Assembly: GCA_013350335.1 (NCBI GenBank)
Contig: CM023535.1
Span: forward strand, 31,466,991-31,530,990
Source: Chimonanthus salicifolius
Lineage: Eukaryota; Streptophyta; Magnoliopsida; Laurales; Calycanthaceae
Direction of reading: 5' to 3'
Length of the DNA stretch: 64,000 nt
The translations under genes were made by a program, and so were the position numbers. Of the stretch, positions 46,951-59,760 are shown one piece after another. The notes under the pieces are model-generated. The model was given only the letters and a program-made list of their open reading frames with translations. It did no database searches and was not told where the DNA came from. How positions within the stretch are numbered: the stretch's first letter is position 1; every line of letters begins with the position of its first letter.

Positions 46951-48407
46951 TTCCTTGGCCATCTTACTTAATAAAATCTCATTGGGTACTTACCCATTCC
47001 GCGACTCCTCCGGTTTCTTTCACTCCTTCTTGTTCCTTTGATCTTCTTCTTCCTTAGCCTCTTCTTCCTCTTTGATCCTTGTGAGAGGGTCGGCCCTAGG
47101 TTCTTGTGAGAGGGAGAGGATCTTGAGATGAAAACTCTAAGTCCTTCCTCTTTTGTCTTTGAGAGAGGGAGAAAGAGAGAAGATAAAAACTCTAAGTTTT
47201 CCCCCTTTGCCAATGAGAGGGGTCGGCCTTGAGTGAGAGAGGGAGAGAGTGAGATGAAGCAAGGAAATCTCTTTGCTGCCCAATGTAGTTCAGCCAATGG
47301 TGGTATCCTTTGGTTGATACCCCTTTTGTAACTCCCATGGCTTTTCACCTCCCCATTGATACTCCCATGGCATTTCACCTCCCCATTGATACTTACTTTG
47401 GGAGTTTCATCCCATGAGATGAAACTCCCAATCTTATGCCCCTTGGGCTTCCATGTTCCAACGTGTAGCCTTGTGTGTCTTTGTGTAACAACACAACTCT
47501 CCAACTTCCTCATCTTGATCAATGAGGGTCGGCCAAGGGTGGTGTCCTTTGGTGATACCCCTTTGTAATCACCATGCCCCTTCACCTCCCTCCTTAATGA
47601 TCCATTTGGAGGTTTCATCCATGAGATGAAACACTCCCACCGTTAAACCCTTGGGTTTCCATCTTGAGATGGAAACCCTCCATGTTTCCAACGTGTGCTA
47701 TGGGTATGCCTTGAGTAACAACCAAAAACCCTTCATCTCCTCATAATGATCCTTTTGGAGTTTCATCCAATGAGATGAAACTCCCACCTCCAACATGTAC
47801 ACCTTGATTGTGCCTGTTGGGTTTCCTCCTTTGAGATGGAAACCCTCCATCTTCCCACTCCACTCATTTTAATTCAACTCAACTTAAATGAACTCATTTT
47901 CCAACTCAAGCACTTGAACTCACATTAATAAATTCTCAACTCATGTGAATTCACTTTTCAACTCAAGTATTATTTATCCCACTTGAGCTCATTCATTAAC
48001 TCAACTCTATTGAACTCACCCATGATTGACCAATTCAACCATGGTTTAGCCGACTATGAACCGTATAGTATTTAGGGTCCCACTTAGCCATTTCATTTAT
48101 ATGCCACCTCACTTGATGAGGTGGATCCCATGTCTTGTATCTTAATAGGTTATTAGACCCAATTATCAAACCTTACTCATTTACTTCTAACTAGCTCATA
48201 TATGATCCATTGGGTCCCAATTGGACTTTTGACCCAATTAAATAAATCTTACCCATTTATTTCAGTTGAACCTTATTCATAATCCGTTGGGTCTTAGTTG
48301 ACCAATCGACCCAACTCCTTATCCATTTAAGGTCCATCTCCGTTAATTTACAAATTAAATGGACAATTTCCATATATATCCATAGCTTGAAAATCCGGGG
48401 TGTTACA

Positions 48408-48447
48408 AATAAAGAGTTTGGTTTGGTGTGCCTCGATCAATAACTTT
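48408..48447 (-). pseudogene. E5 pol relic: 40-bp piece between L8 and L9
   Basis: Matches 15487-15525 of E2 (AGAGTTTGGT...GATCAA), the start of the integrase zinc-finger region. It is isolated by two LTR insertions only 40 bp apart. Confidence 0.85.
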
Positions 48448-51400
48448 TGTAACACCCCAATTTCTCAATGAAATGCGAAATTACCAAAATGCCCCTGAGT
48501 TATTAAATTAATTATTTTGTGATGTCAAAATAGGAAATGGTGGGGCCCATTGCTCAAATTAAGATCATTTGAGCACATTATGAATACCAAATTTGATTGG
48601 ATGGGTAATGAACATCAATTGGGTCAAAAATGGCTAAATGGGTCAAATGGCTCAATTGGACCCAATGGGTCAAAAATGGATGATCTGACCATTGTGTAAG
48701 CTCAAATTAAATGAGGTCAAGTTGAACTGATAGGAAATCAGTTATAGCAAAAATGGGTAGGCTTGAAACATAAGTGAAAACCAAATACAAGTGACCAAAA
48801 CTACCCATAATTGGGTCATGGAGTCAAAAACGGGTCAAGGAGCTAAAGGGGGACCCAACGGGTCGGTTGACTAGTTTGACCACGGATGACCGTGTGGACC
48901 CTCAATTGAACTCAAGTGTGAGTTAATTCAGCTTGAGTTAGGTTGATTTGAAATGAGTTAGATTTAAGAAATGAGTTGACTCAAACTTGGTGCATTAAAG
49001 ATGATGAGTTGGATGAGTTGGTTTAGAATAAAAATGTCATGAGTTAAGTGAGTCAAGAGGAGGTAGAAACGAGTTGTAATCTCAGTCAACACCTGATCAA
49101 ACTCATCACAGCCGTTGAGTGTGAAGGGGTGCTTTGGCAAAGCCAAAAGACACCAAGGTTGGCGGCACCTTTTCATGAAGGGTTGCAATGGTTCATTCCC
49201 AAGTAATGCAATGTTTGGCACCAAGGGGTGCAATGTTTGGCACCAAGGGGTGTCTTGGTTGACACCCAACATCCACTCGTTTTTGGCAAGAGTAAAGAGG
49301 GAAATAAATGGGAGTTGGGGGCTGAAACTACAAAAGGCAAAGGTTGCCTTCCTTGGCCGTTTTTGTCAAAGGAAACCCAAGTGTTCCCATCTCTTTCTCC
49401 CTCTCTTCAATCGGTGTTCTTGGCTGGAACAGCAGAGGCTTTTGGTACCAAATACTCAAGCTTAAACCAGCAAGGAATTGAGGAAGAAAGGAAGAAATAA
49501 AAGATAGGAAACAAGGATCAAAAGTCAAGAAGAAAGGCTTGGGAAAATTGGTAAGTATTTCATTGAGTTTTGTTGAAAAACATGGAGCAAATAGGGTGTA
49601 GATTGGGCCATGATCATGGCCGATTACGCCAATGATTAACCTTGATTAATGGAGGTGTAGAAATGATTAAGATGACCATTGGGTTCGGCCACCATAGAGG
49701 GCCGAACCCCATGTAAAGAGATGGCTTGGTTTTCATGTTTTGAAACATGAAAACCATGGATTTTGTGGACTGTTTTGGGTTGTACTTAAAGATTCAAATG
49801 CATGTTTTAGAAAGGGTTAAAAACATGGATTTGAATGACATAAGGACTGACGTTAATATGGGTTTAAACATTAGATTTAAATTGATATTTTGGACCATTT
49901 GGATCGGCCATCTTGGATGGCCGAATCCTATGAAATGTTGTGGCCATTTGGACAAAGTGAGTAACTTATTTCGATTGTTTTGAGAGGTAAAAATGCAGTA
50001 GTAATATACTGATTAATACTTGTCTAAATGAGGCTTAAAACATATACATAAGGACCAAGACATGGACCTAGGGTTCGGCCACTTTGGATGGCCGAACCCC
50101 ATGTTAGTTTGGATGATGTTGGTGAGTTTAAAACCATATAAAATATGGTGTTTGATGTGATTTGTGGAAGTTTAACTTGCTGTTATTGGTTGGCCAACAT
50201 AGGGCTGAACCATGTCATTATTAGGGTTAAGTTATGGATTCAAATCAGGGGTAAATCATGGACTAGTTGAACCAAGAAAACCATTGGGTTCGGCCATGTG
50301 TATGGCCGAACCCCATGGACTGTTTTTGGATGCCATGTTTGGATTGAATCCTATTGGAAATTATGATTTGTTTCGTGCTTTTGATCCAAGAATTACCTAC
50401 GTTGAGTTATGGATTTAATACTAAGTTAACCAACCATGATATAAGATGGAAAGTGGAGACAAAAAAATCAGATTGGCGAGGTTCGGCCATGTGTATGGCC
50501 GAACCCCACTAAGGGTCTTTGGTAACCCTATTGTGTAGCCGACTTTGTGATTGAAATTATGGGAAAAAGTGATTATTGATCAAAGGTGGAATAATCATGT
50601 GTATGGTTGTATGAACCTTAGCAAGACATGTTTAAAAGGGTTAAGTGTTTAAGAGTTGATCAAATAAAGTAGGAAGTTAAATCCTAAGTTGGTGATGTTC
50701 GGCCAAGGGCATGGTCGAACCTCACATGATGTGGTTGGGTCTTAGATATGAATGAACAAGTAAGTAATGGTATGATTTGCTGATTGTTATATGGACAAGG
50801 TACCGAAAGTTGACGACGTGCGAGTCGTGACCGGGTGACGCAAAAGAAAGATCAGTTACTGAAGTAAATCTTCAGTAGGTTTCCTACCTACTTGTAACCA
50901 CGGTTTTTACCCAGTTTTCCTTATGATACTCTTGTTTTAATATATGTGTTTCAAATGATATATTATGCATTAACAAATGGCATACAGGCATTGGCATCTC
51001 ATGCATAGACATGGGATTATGAATGAGGTTCTACAGTGTTTCAAGTTATGAGGTACGTCCTGCCTTGGTGGTGCAAGTCACGCCAGGAGGAGTAACATGA
51101 TGATCATAGTCACATTGGTCTCCTTAGGTGATGAGAGTCCCGCCAGGAGGACTCATACGTGATATGAATCAGTCAATGATGAAGAGATGAAAGTGTGTTG
51201 TAAATTTACCTTGTCGGTGCAAGGCACGTCAAGTGATGGCTATGAATGTACATGATGGGGGATGCTCATTGCATGTGCATACTTCATAGCATTGTTTTAT
51301 CTGTTTTGATGATCATGTATTATGATATGTATATGCATGTTTTATATGTTAACATGTGGTAGCCCTGATTCGGGAACCTACTGGGCGCGTTGATCTAACG

Positions 51401-51874
51401 CCCTAATTCTATCCTTAGAGGAGATTGTAGGTACAAGTAAAGGGAACTAGAAGGTCGATGACCGAGAGGGGAGCCAAGCCTAAGCGCTTGAATGATGGAT
51501 TGGATTACTTTATATTACTGTCATTTGAATACTTTTGTTGGACATGTAATAATTCATTACTTGCTATGGTTTGATTAGGTTAATAACCTTTGGATCGTTG
51601 ATTTATCTTAATTAATGTCTGAGACTGTTACTTGCTATCTAGTCTTTCTATTCCGCAATTAATCTAGGTTATTCCGCATGTTGATGTTAGTTCCATGTGT
51701 GATTCATAATTATGGTCTAGTCCATGTACACATGGGTGGCCAGTTAAGGTTCAGACTTGGGTAGTCTGAACTTAAGTCGCGTCATGACGCCACCCGCTCT
51801 CTTTCGATGTTTTATTATTACTTAAAAAAAAAAAATTAGACTCTGAAATTCTCGGAAAAGGGCGGGGCGTTACA
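48448..51874 (+). mobile_element. Solo LTR L9 (family C), TSD ACTTT/ACTCT
   Basis: A 3427-bp LTR, TGTAACACCCCAATTTC...GGGCGTTACA, flanked by ACTTT (48443-48447) and ACTCT (51875-51879), one mismatch. Donor-like TTG|GTAAGTATTT lies at 49551. Hairpins are near 49683, 49900, 50072, 50288, 50480 and 50697. Its structured region (51040-51235) is divergent. The terminal hairpin (51743-51775) has the most changed stem of all copies. Near 51431 the acceptor-like sequence reads GATTGTAG|GTAC. Confidence 0.93.
49680..50725 (+). repeat. GGTTCGGCC hairpin array in L9 (6 copies)
   Basis: Six copies near 49683, 49900, 50072, 50288, 50480 and 50697. The array persists in a family whose LTR start and end are clearly different from family A. 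Confidence 0.88.
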
Positions 51875-52612
51875 ACTCTCTTCTGCAGTTCTTAGGCACA
51901 TATGTCCTACCTCTGAATACAAGACCCTGTCCTGGTCGTAACTCCCATTCCAGTATAACCTCACCAGTAGACATCTTAGCCCATATTTCCTCCACTTTCG
52001 GATCTGTCCATTGCTCCTGTTCAATCTTGGAGACCATGTTGGACCGTATGATCAGATTATACATACTCCCATGGTTCTTGATATACAAATTGAACTCTCG
52101 AATGGTATTCAGCATCTCCCATTCTTTCCTGATCAAATTGGCCACTGTCCTATATGACATACGGCTGAGGGCATCTGCCACTTTGTTCACCTTTCCAGGA
52201 TGATATCGAAGCGTAAAATCATAGTCTTGTAGATATTCCATCCACCTGCGCTGCCTCATGTTGAGTTCCTTCTGATCAAACAAATATTTCAGACTTTTGT
52301 GATATGAAAATACCTCAAACTTCTCACCATAAAGATAGTGTCTCCAGCTTTTGAGAGCAAAGACCACTGTGGCTAGTTCCAGATCATGCGTGGGATAGTG
52401 GCATTCATGAATCTTCAATTGTCTTGAACCATAAGCCACCACACGTTGACTTTGGGTGAGAAAACACCCAAGTCCCTCTCCTGAAGCATCACAAAATACT
52501 TCATAGCCCTTAGAGGTTGTAAGCCTCTCCTTTAGTTCCTCGAATCTCCAGTTGCATATCCGACCACTCAAATTTGATTCCTTTCTGAGTGAGTCGGGTA
52601 AGTGGAGATGCG
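51875..52612 (-). pseudogene. E5 pol relic: RNase H and integrase start
   Basis: Minus-strand frame open for about 240 codons. It encodes the connection ([11 protein letters not shown]), RNase H ([53 protein letters not shown]) and the linker to integrase ([18 protein letters not shown]). In the RNase H motif the usual SDHKS reads SYHKS, so an active-site Asp appears lost. About 24 bp before ERLTT/KGYEV are missing compared with E2. The 5' end joins LTR sequence of L10 at about 52612; RT, protease and gag are absent. Confidence 0.88.
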
Positions 52613-53154
52613 ATGAGGTAAGGGGGAGGTTACACCAATGCAATCCATGGGAGACGTTGGTTGCTTTGGGAGTTTCATTTCATAGATGAAACCCCCAAGT
52701 AAACATAAAGGATTTTGGTTAATGGGTATGGGAGTTACATGTAATGCCAACGTTAGGCTGAATTTCATTAGCCAAAGGAGTATTCATTTTCACTCTCTCC
52801 CTCTCCCTCTCTTGGATGTGTTTCACCTCTCTAGACCAAGAGCATTAGCTAATTGCCTATCTCCAATAAGTCCTTGGTTGATTCCATTCACCAAGACAAA
52901 ATTCAGCAAAGGAGTTTGGCATCAAGGTTATCACTCTCATCCAAGGCCAAAAGTTTCTATTTCTCTCTCTCAAACCAATATCTTGGCCGAATTATTCCAA
53001 GGAGTCTCCAAGCAAGATCAGTCTCAGCTAAAGGAGAAGGAAGGAAGAATTAAGAAAGGAACGGAAGAGTAAACCGGAGAAAAGATCAAGTAGTCAAAGA
53101 ACCGGAGGAGTCGCTGTTTTGGTAAGTGCTCAATAAACACTTGTTAAAAGGAAT

Positions 53155-54230
53155 GACTAAGGGAACATGATCCGGCCATTGTATGGCCGAATCTATCAAA
53201 GGTTTGGATCATGGTTTATGCTGCCAAAAAAGGGTAGAAATTGGATCATAGGGTTCGGCCACTTTGGATGGCCGAACCCCATGAAAGGATGTGGTGATTT
53301 TATGGTTGTTAAGGGATAAAATCCATATCATGTAATGAGGGTGTTAAAAGGGTTTTGAATGAAGATAAGTTTAATATCTTGAGTCGGCCATGGGATGGCT
53401 GAACCATATGATTGTGATGGCTAAAGTGTTGAGCCTAAATGATGGAATAATTGAATGAAGAGAACCACATGGCCGAATCCCATGGACTGTTTTGATGGGA
53501 TAATTGGATTAAAATCATGTTGGAAATTATGATTTGTTATATGTTTTTGATTTAAGAATCACCTATACTTAGTTATGGATTTAGTAGTAAATTGATCAAC
53601 CATGATAGATGATGGAACATGGGATAAAAATCCATAGGGTGAGGTTCGGCCATGTAGTATGGCCGAACCCCACTAATGGTCATTTGGTGGACTTAGTGTT
53701 AATTTATAATGTAAATGGAGATGGGTGAATGAAGGATTTAAGGGACCAAAGACTAAGTGGTGAGGTTCGGCCATGTTGTATGGCCGAACCCCACTAAGGT
53801 GGATTGGAAATGGACTTTGGTTCTTAAGAAAAATTAAACAAGGATTAGTATAGTGGCATTCTTGTAAATATGAAGGAAATGATCAAAGGTGAAATGATCA
53901 AGGATGAAATGACCAAAGGATTTGAAATATGGGTCAAAACCAAAGTGGTAAGGTTCGGCCATGTTGTATGGCCAAACCCTACCAAGGTTCATTTAGAAGA
54001 TTAAGTTATTTGAATGATGTGTTGTGCTTAAGAATACAAAGAAGGGTTTAAAACAAAAATTAAGTGAGGTTCGGCCATGGTGTATGGCCGAACCCCACAA
54101 GGTTGCATTTGGTGGATTGGGGTTTGTATATAAGTAAATTGTATGGTTTTGATTAAATAAAAAGAGAAACCAAAATTTAAGTGGGTGAGGTTCGGCCATG
54201 GGGTATGGCCGAACCCCACAAAGTGGTTTT
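53155..54230 (+). repeat. GGTTCGGCC hairpin array in L10 (7 copies)
   Basis: Copies near 53253, 53385, 53643, 53763, 53951, 54070 and 54189; one further short pair near 53170. The three right-hand copies have GTG(A) left flanks and CCCCAC right flanks. Confidence 0.88.
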
Positions 54231-54544
54231 TGGGGCTTAGACTAAGTTTGAAATGATATGGGCATATGTTTGACTTGCTGCTATATAAATAGGGTAACGG
54301 GACTTCTTGAACGGTATACAAATCGTGAACAGGTGACGGTTTTAAAGAGCGGTCAATCTAAGTGAACTTTGAGTAGGTTTCCTACCTTTTTGAACCACAC
54401 TTATATTTGATGTTTTATCTTAATTTTGATGAATTATGTGCTAAGTTATTATGTTTCAAAGTGATTTTGTATGTTAAGATGTATTTACAAATGGCATGAA
54501 ATCATGGACATCTCATGCATGGCATGGGGTGGTAATTATGGAAA

Positions 54545-54692
54545 CCGGAGGCCACACCCCGTCGGGGCGTCCGAAAGACCACTATGGGGTACCTTGATGA
54601 TGAGAATCCCATCAAGAGGAATCAGAAGGCCACACTCCGTCGGGGCGTCCGAAAGACACTGTGGGGTACCTTGACGATGAGAATCCCGTCAA
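54545..54692 (+). promoter_or_regulatory. Tandem structured module pair in L10
   Basis: Two units with GGCCACAC(C/T)CCGTCGGGG. The stems are CTTGATG...CATCAAG then CTTGACG...CGTCAAG, a T-A to C-G paired difference within one LTR. Confidence 0.75.
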
Positions 54693-54783
54693 GAGGAGGC
54701 TATGTATATTTGTGATGGGTGGGACTCATTACATGTGCATTACATACATAGCATTGTTTTTATGAGATTTTGATGAACATGTA

Positions 54784-55298
54784 TGTAACGCCCGCCCCTT
54801 TTCACCAAAATCAGAGTATATATATTATTTTTTTTATAAAGAGTGACAAAGGGCGCGGACGTCACGACGCGAGTTAAGTCTGAGCTTCTAAAGCCCGGCC
54901 CTTAACAGGCCAACCCTACGTGTGCGTGGAACTAAGTCCATGAAGAACGGTTCACACGTAGAAGTAAGCTTGCGGAATATTAAACTATGTGCGGAATTAT
55001 AATAGAGATTATCTTACCAGTTTTAGATAGCAAGGAAGTACGGCGCTTAAATTACTAAAATACCCCTAAATTCATAATTATATATCAAAATGATAATGTC
55101 CAAAGTAAAGACCAAACCATAGTAAGAAATCTACATTATTACAGTCCGACGAGCTACATTGCACAAATTACATTTCCAAAATAAATCTTAATAAACTAAG
55201 TAGCTCGCTTTCCCAAGCTCATACGCTTGGCTCCCGTCTCGTCCTTCGTTTCCGCCATCTCCTGTGTCATCAGCTAGGGTAGAAGTAGGGCGTTAGAT
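54784..55298 (-). mobile_element. LTR L11 (family B), terminal segment
   Basis: Minus-oriented LTR end (TGTAACGCCCGCCCC on the plus strand), close to L3, L4 and L5. It holds the terminal hairpin (about 54870-54908) and the GGGCG hairpin start, and is split by L12. TAGAT at 55294-55298 is repeated at 63712-63716, where L11 resumes. Confidence 0.92.
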
Positions 55299-55830
55299 TG
55301 TAACACCCCGATTTCTCAATAAGATGAATATTTACGAAAATGCCCCTGGATTGGTAAATTTATTAATTATGATGTTAAATGAGAAAATAGTGGGGCCCAT
55401 TGTTCAAATTAAGATCCTATGAACATATTATAAGGGTCAAATTATAATGGATGGGTAATGTACATCAAATTAGGTCAAAATGGTTAATTGGGTCAAAGAA
55501 TTCTCAACGGTTGGAATAATTACGAAAATGCCCCTGGATTGGTGAATTCAATAAATGTGATTGTAAATAAGGAAATAGTGGGGCCCATTGCTCAAATTAA
55601 GATCATATGAGCACATTATGAATTTCAAGTTTGATTGGATGGGTAATTTCTCAGTGAAGTGGATAAATTACGAAAATGCCCCTGATGTGTTAAATTAATT
55701 ATTTTGTGATGTTAAGTAAGGAAATGGTATGGCCCATTGCTCAAATTAAGATCATATGAGCACATTATGAATGTCAAGTTTGATTGGATGGGTAATTTAC
55801 ATCAATTGGGTCGAAAATGGCTAAATGGGT
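55299..55830 (+). repeat. Triplicated LTR start in L12
   Basis: Three imperfect copies of a segment with ACGAAAATGCCCCTG, GGGGCCCATTG and TCAAATTAAGATC, at about 55330, 55521 and 55668. The related LTR L9 has one copy (48480-48640). Confidence 0.85.
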
Positions 55831-57371
55831 CAAAGGGCTCAAATGGGACCCATCGGGTCTTACTGGATTATTTGACCGTTTTGTGATTTTAAATTAAGTG
55901 GGGTTAAACCTATTTGATTGGAAATCAAGTGGAGAAAAAATGGGTAGGCTTGACCCATATGTAAAAACCAATTGCAAATGACCAAAATACCATATTTGGG
56001 TCATAGGGTCAAAAACGGGTCAAGGAGCTAAAAGTGGACCCAACGGGTCGAGTTGACTATTGTTGACCGTGTGAACCCTCAAGGGAGATAAAACACGAGT
56101 CAAATCAGTTGAGTGGGACTGAGGTGAGTTGGAATTAAATCAAAAAGTGAGTTAATTCATGTGCATTAAATGAAATGCATTAAATGTGATGAGTTGGGTT
56201 GGAATAAAAATACCTTGAGTTGGGTGAGTCAAAATGGAAATTCAAGGGACTGTAAATCAGTGAGTTTAAGGGTAAGTTGAAGAGGTTGGCTGGCCTCAAC
56301 CCAACCAAAACAAGTCCCACACGTTGGGGACTTGTTTTGGTGGGTTCCATGGTGAAAATTAAATGTAAATGCATGGATTGGAGGTGAGTTGTTTGGGAAT
56401 ATGAATGGCTGCATGGGTAGAATGCCAAGGGGTGCTTTGCTTGGCTGCAAGTTACTCCTTGGTTTGTGCAAGGCTTGATGAGGAGTAATGGGGGTGTTGA
56501 TGGCTGAAATACAAAATCAATGAACACCATCACTTGGCCAATTTATCATTGCAAAGCCTAAGATTTTCCTCATCTCTCTCTCCCTCTCTCCTCTCTCCAA
56601 TTCGTTGTTCTTCTTGGCTGGAATAGCAGAGGTTTTGGCATCAAATATTCAAGCACAAAACAGCAAAAGAAAAGAAGAAATAAAAGGGAGAAAACAAGGA
56701 TCAAAGACAAGGAGGAAGTTTGGAAAATTTGGTAAGTATCTTTATGATATTTTGGTTTAAAAACATAAAACAAGTAGGGTATGTATTGAGCCATGGCCAT
56801 GGCCGAATACACCAATGTTTAACCTTGATTATGGAGGATTTAAAATGGTAAAAATAACCATTGGGTTCAGCCACCATGAAGGGCCGAACCCCATGTAAGA
56901 GATGGCTTGGTTTTGATGTTTTGAAACATGAAAACCATGGATTTTGTGGACTGTTTTTGGGTTTTGATTTAAGATTTAAATACATGTTTTAGAATGGTTA
57001 AAAAACATGGATCTGATTGACATAGGGACTGAAGTTTGTATGGTCTAAAATCAGTGGATTAAAAGATGGAAATGGACCATTGGGTTCGGCCACTTAGCAT
57101 GGCCGAACCCCTTGAAAACAAGTGGCTAGTTTTGATGGTTTTTAGAAGTTAAAACCGTATAAGTTGGGACTGATGTTAGATGTTTGTAATAGATTTAAAG
57201 TACATGTTTTAAAGAGGGTTAAAACATGGGTTTGGATATCAGAAAAGGTGGAAGTTATGTGGTCTAAATCAGTGGATTAAAATTGGAAAAAATGGACCAT
57301 GGGGATCGGCCATCTTGGATGGCCGAATCCCATGGAGTTGTGTTGATTTTGGATGTTTGTTTGAAAGGTAA
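55299..57371 (+). mobile_element. Solo LTR L12, left part, TSD TAGAT
   Basis: Starts TGTAACACCCCGATTTCTC like L9 (family C). Its first 190 bp are present about three times (55299-55830). Donor-like TTG|GTAAGTATC-type site at 56732, then hairpins near 56863, 57076 and 57303. It is split by L13 at 57371 and resumes at 61444. Total length without L13 is about 4341 bp. Confidence 0.93.
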
Positions 57372-58095
57372 TGTAACACCCCGCCCTTTTCACTCTAATT
57401 TTCAGAGTTTATTTTTTTTTTAAATAATGATAATCAATAAGTGATCGGGGCGGAATGTCACGACGCGAGTTAAGTTCGGATCTAAATCCGACCCTTAACT
57501 GGCCAAGCCCATGTGCGTATGAACTAAGTCCATAAAACTGATCCACACATGGTACATATATATCTAGCGGAATTAACTTAGTCTAGATCTAACTGAGGTT
57601 ATAATAAAACCTATGATTAATCCAATTTTCCATTTTTAGATAGCAAAGTACCTTATTTATTCTCCAAAATTATTATATAACCTTAGTCTACTATTCATTC
57701 CAAACCATTCAAATAAATCCAACCATAGCATCTACTTAACTACTTATTACATGCCAACATCTAATTTAACAAATTACATTGTTCCAAATAAATCAACTAA
57801 CAAGTCCATAAATAATCCATTCATAGTTCATCGCAATCATTCAAATCGCCCAAGTTTTCGTACTTGGTCCTCTTCTCCAATCACGTTCTTTCCTTTCCCT
57901 GCATCATCCACTAAAGATATAGATAGGGCGTTAGATCAACGCGCCCAGTAGTGTTTCCGAATAGGGCTACCACATGGTTAGTCAAAAACATGCAAATAGG
58001 ATAATAGTTATACATGTGTGACAAATTCTATAAAAATATGCTATGTATGAAATGAATATGTAATGAGTCCCACCCATCACCCTTCAACATAGCCA

Positions 58096-58252
58096 TCACT
58101 TGACGGGATTCTCATCGTCAAGGTAACCCACAGTGGTCTTTCGGACGCCCCGACGGAGTGTGGCCTCCGGATTCCTCCTGATGGGACACTCATCATCAGG
58201 GTACCCCACAATGGTCTTTCGGACGCCCCGACGGAGTGTGGCCTCCGGTTAC
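58096..58252 (-). promoter_or_regulatory. Tandem structured module pair in L13
   Basis: On the plus strand: stem CTTGACGG...CGTCAAG, CCCACAGTGG, GACGGAGTGTGGCCTCCGG; then CCTGATG...CATCAGG, CCCCACAATGG and the same block again. This mirrors L2 and L6. Confidence 0.75.
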
Positions 58253-58544
58253 TTCCCCATCATCCCATGCTATGCATGAGATGTCTATGCAAACATGCCA
58301 TTTGTAAATATAACATTTGATACAAATAACTTAAACAAATAACATAAAACAGCGAATAAGTTGTGTGGTTACAACAAGGTAGGAAACCTACAGTAGTTTA
58401 CTTTGTTCGATCCTTCCTTTGGACCGTCTTCCGATCACGTCTCTCTCACCGTTCTAAAAATCCGAATACCCTATATACATGGTAGCAACTTAATCATTTA
58501 TCCACCTAATTTCCAGCAAAGCTTTATGTTCCAAGAATCACCTA

Positions 58545-59760
58545 GTGGGGTTCGGCCAAAGCCATAGCCGAATCTCATCCATTAACACATTGGTCATTCA
58601 TTTATTTAATTAAAACCTATCTAATTACCCAAACTTCTAAACGAACCTTAGTAGGGTTTGGCCATACATTATGGCTGAACCTTACCACTTTGGTTTTAGC
58701 CCATTTATCCCATCATATGATCATTTTATTTTTGATCATTTCAGCCATAATTACAATTGTGCCATTGAGACCAACCTTTGCTTTATATTAACTAACTTTC
58801 ATCACCATACATAAAACCATCTTTAGTGGGGTGCAGCCATACACATGGCTGAACCTCATCACCTAATTTGATCCTTCTTTAACCCTCCATATCCTCATAT
58901 AAAATCAACAATTATGTCCCACAATCATCATTAGTGGGGTTCGGCCATACACATGGCCGAACCTCACCAATGTGTTTTTATACTCCATTTCCATCATTCA
59001 TATTGGCCAATTACTTACCCATACTAACTCCATAAACAACATATATTATTCTTAAATCAAAGCATATAAATAATACCTAATGTTCATCATAAACTTAACC
59101 CAATTATTCCACAAAACAGTCCATGGATTTTCATGGTTTCCATGGTTTCCATGGGGTTCTCAACATGAAAACCCACACCGTTTTACATGGGGTTCGGCCC
59201 TCTATCATGGCTGAACCCAATGATTACATTTACTGTTTTTAAACCTTAATTAACCAGGTAATAACTGTATATCTAAATCAGGTTTTTAACCTTCAAAACA
59301 ATCCTCCAAAATTTGCCCAATTTCCTAGGGTTCGGCCATGTATATTGGCCGAACACCATGAGATTAATTTTGAACATTTAGTCCTTCATCTTAGGTCTGA
59401 AACCAGCACCCAAATCCATGTTTTTAAACCATTGTAAAACAAGTACTTACATCTTAAAATAATAACCCAAAACAGTCCATCAACTTCATGATTTATTTGT
59501 TCCAAACACATCAAAACAAACCATTATTTGCATGGGGTTCGGCCCTCCATGGTGGCCGAACCCTATGACCTTTGGTTTTGAACTTATTAATCATTCATCT
59601 TGTCCAAAACAAACTTCCTTATTTATGTTTTAACCTTTTTAAAACACATACTTAAAATTATCTAAAAACAGTCCCAAATTTGTATGGTTTTAATTTCCAA
59701 AAACCATCTAAATAAATCCAACATTTCCATGGGGTTTGGCCATCCAATGGGCCGAACCCT
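58545..59760 (-). repeat. GGTTCGGCC hairpin array in L13 (8 copies)
   Basis: Copies near 58548, 58655, 58828, 58933, 59187, 59330, 59538 and 59728. Positions and order match those of L2 in reverse, so the array is inherited by family A members as a unit. Confidence 0.9.

Larger units (their letters stand above)
44386..48407 (-). mobile_element. Solo LTR L8 (family D), TSD AATAG/AATAA
   Basis: A 4022-bp minus-oriented LTR. On the minus strand it runs TGTAACACCCCGGATTTTC ... GGGCGGGGTGTTATA. Flanks are AATAG (44381-44385) and AATAA (48408-48412), one mismatch. It carries TTTCATC hairpins (47400, 47610, 47759), donor-like GTAAGT (46993, minus), about eight GGTTCGGCC-type hairpins (45725-46945), the structured modules (45116-45397) and the terminal hairpin (44481-44515). 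Confidence 0.93.
52613..54783 (+). mobile_element. LTR fragment L10 (family A/D-like), 5' part missing
   Basis: Starts inside an LTR at AAGGGGGAGGTTACAC, matching about 34050 of L6, i.e. roughly 1 kb into the LTR. It has a TTTCATTTC hairpin (52672), CT-rich block, donor-like GTAAGT (53122), seven hairpins (53250-54230) and the structured pair (54545-54692). It is cut at 54783 by L11; ATGTA is the expected target duplication, but its partner lies outside the window. Confidence 0.85.
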
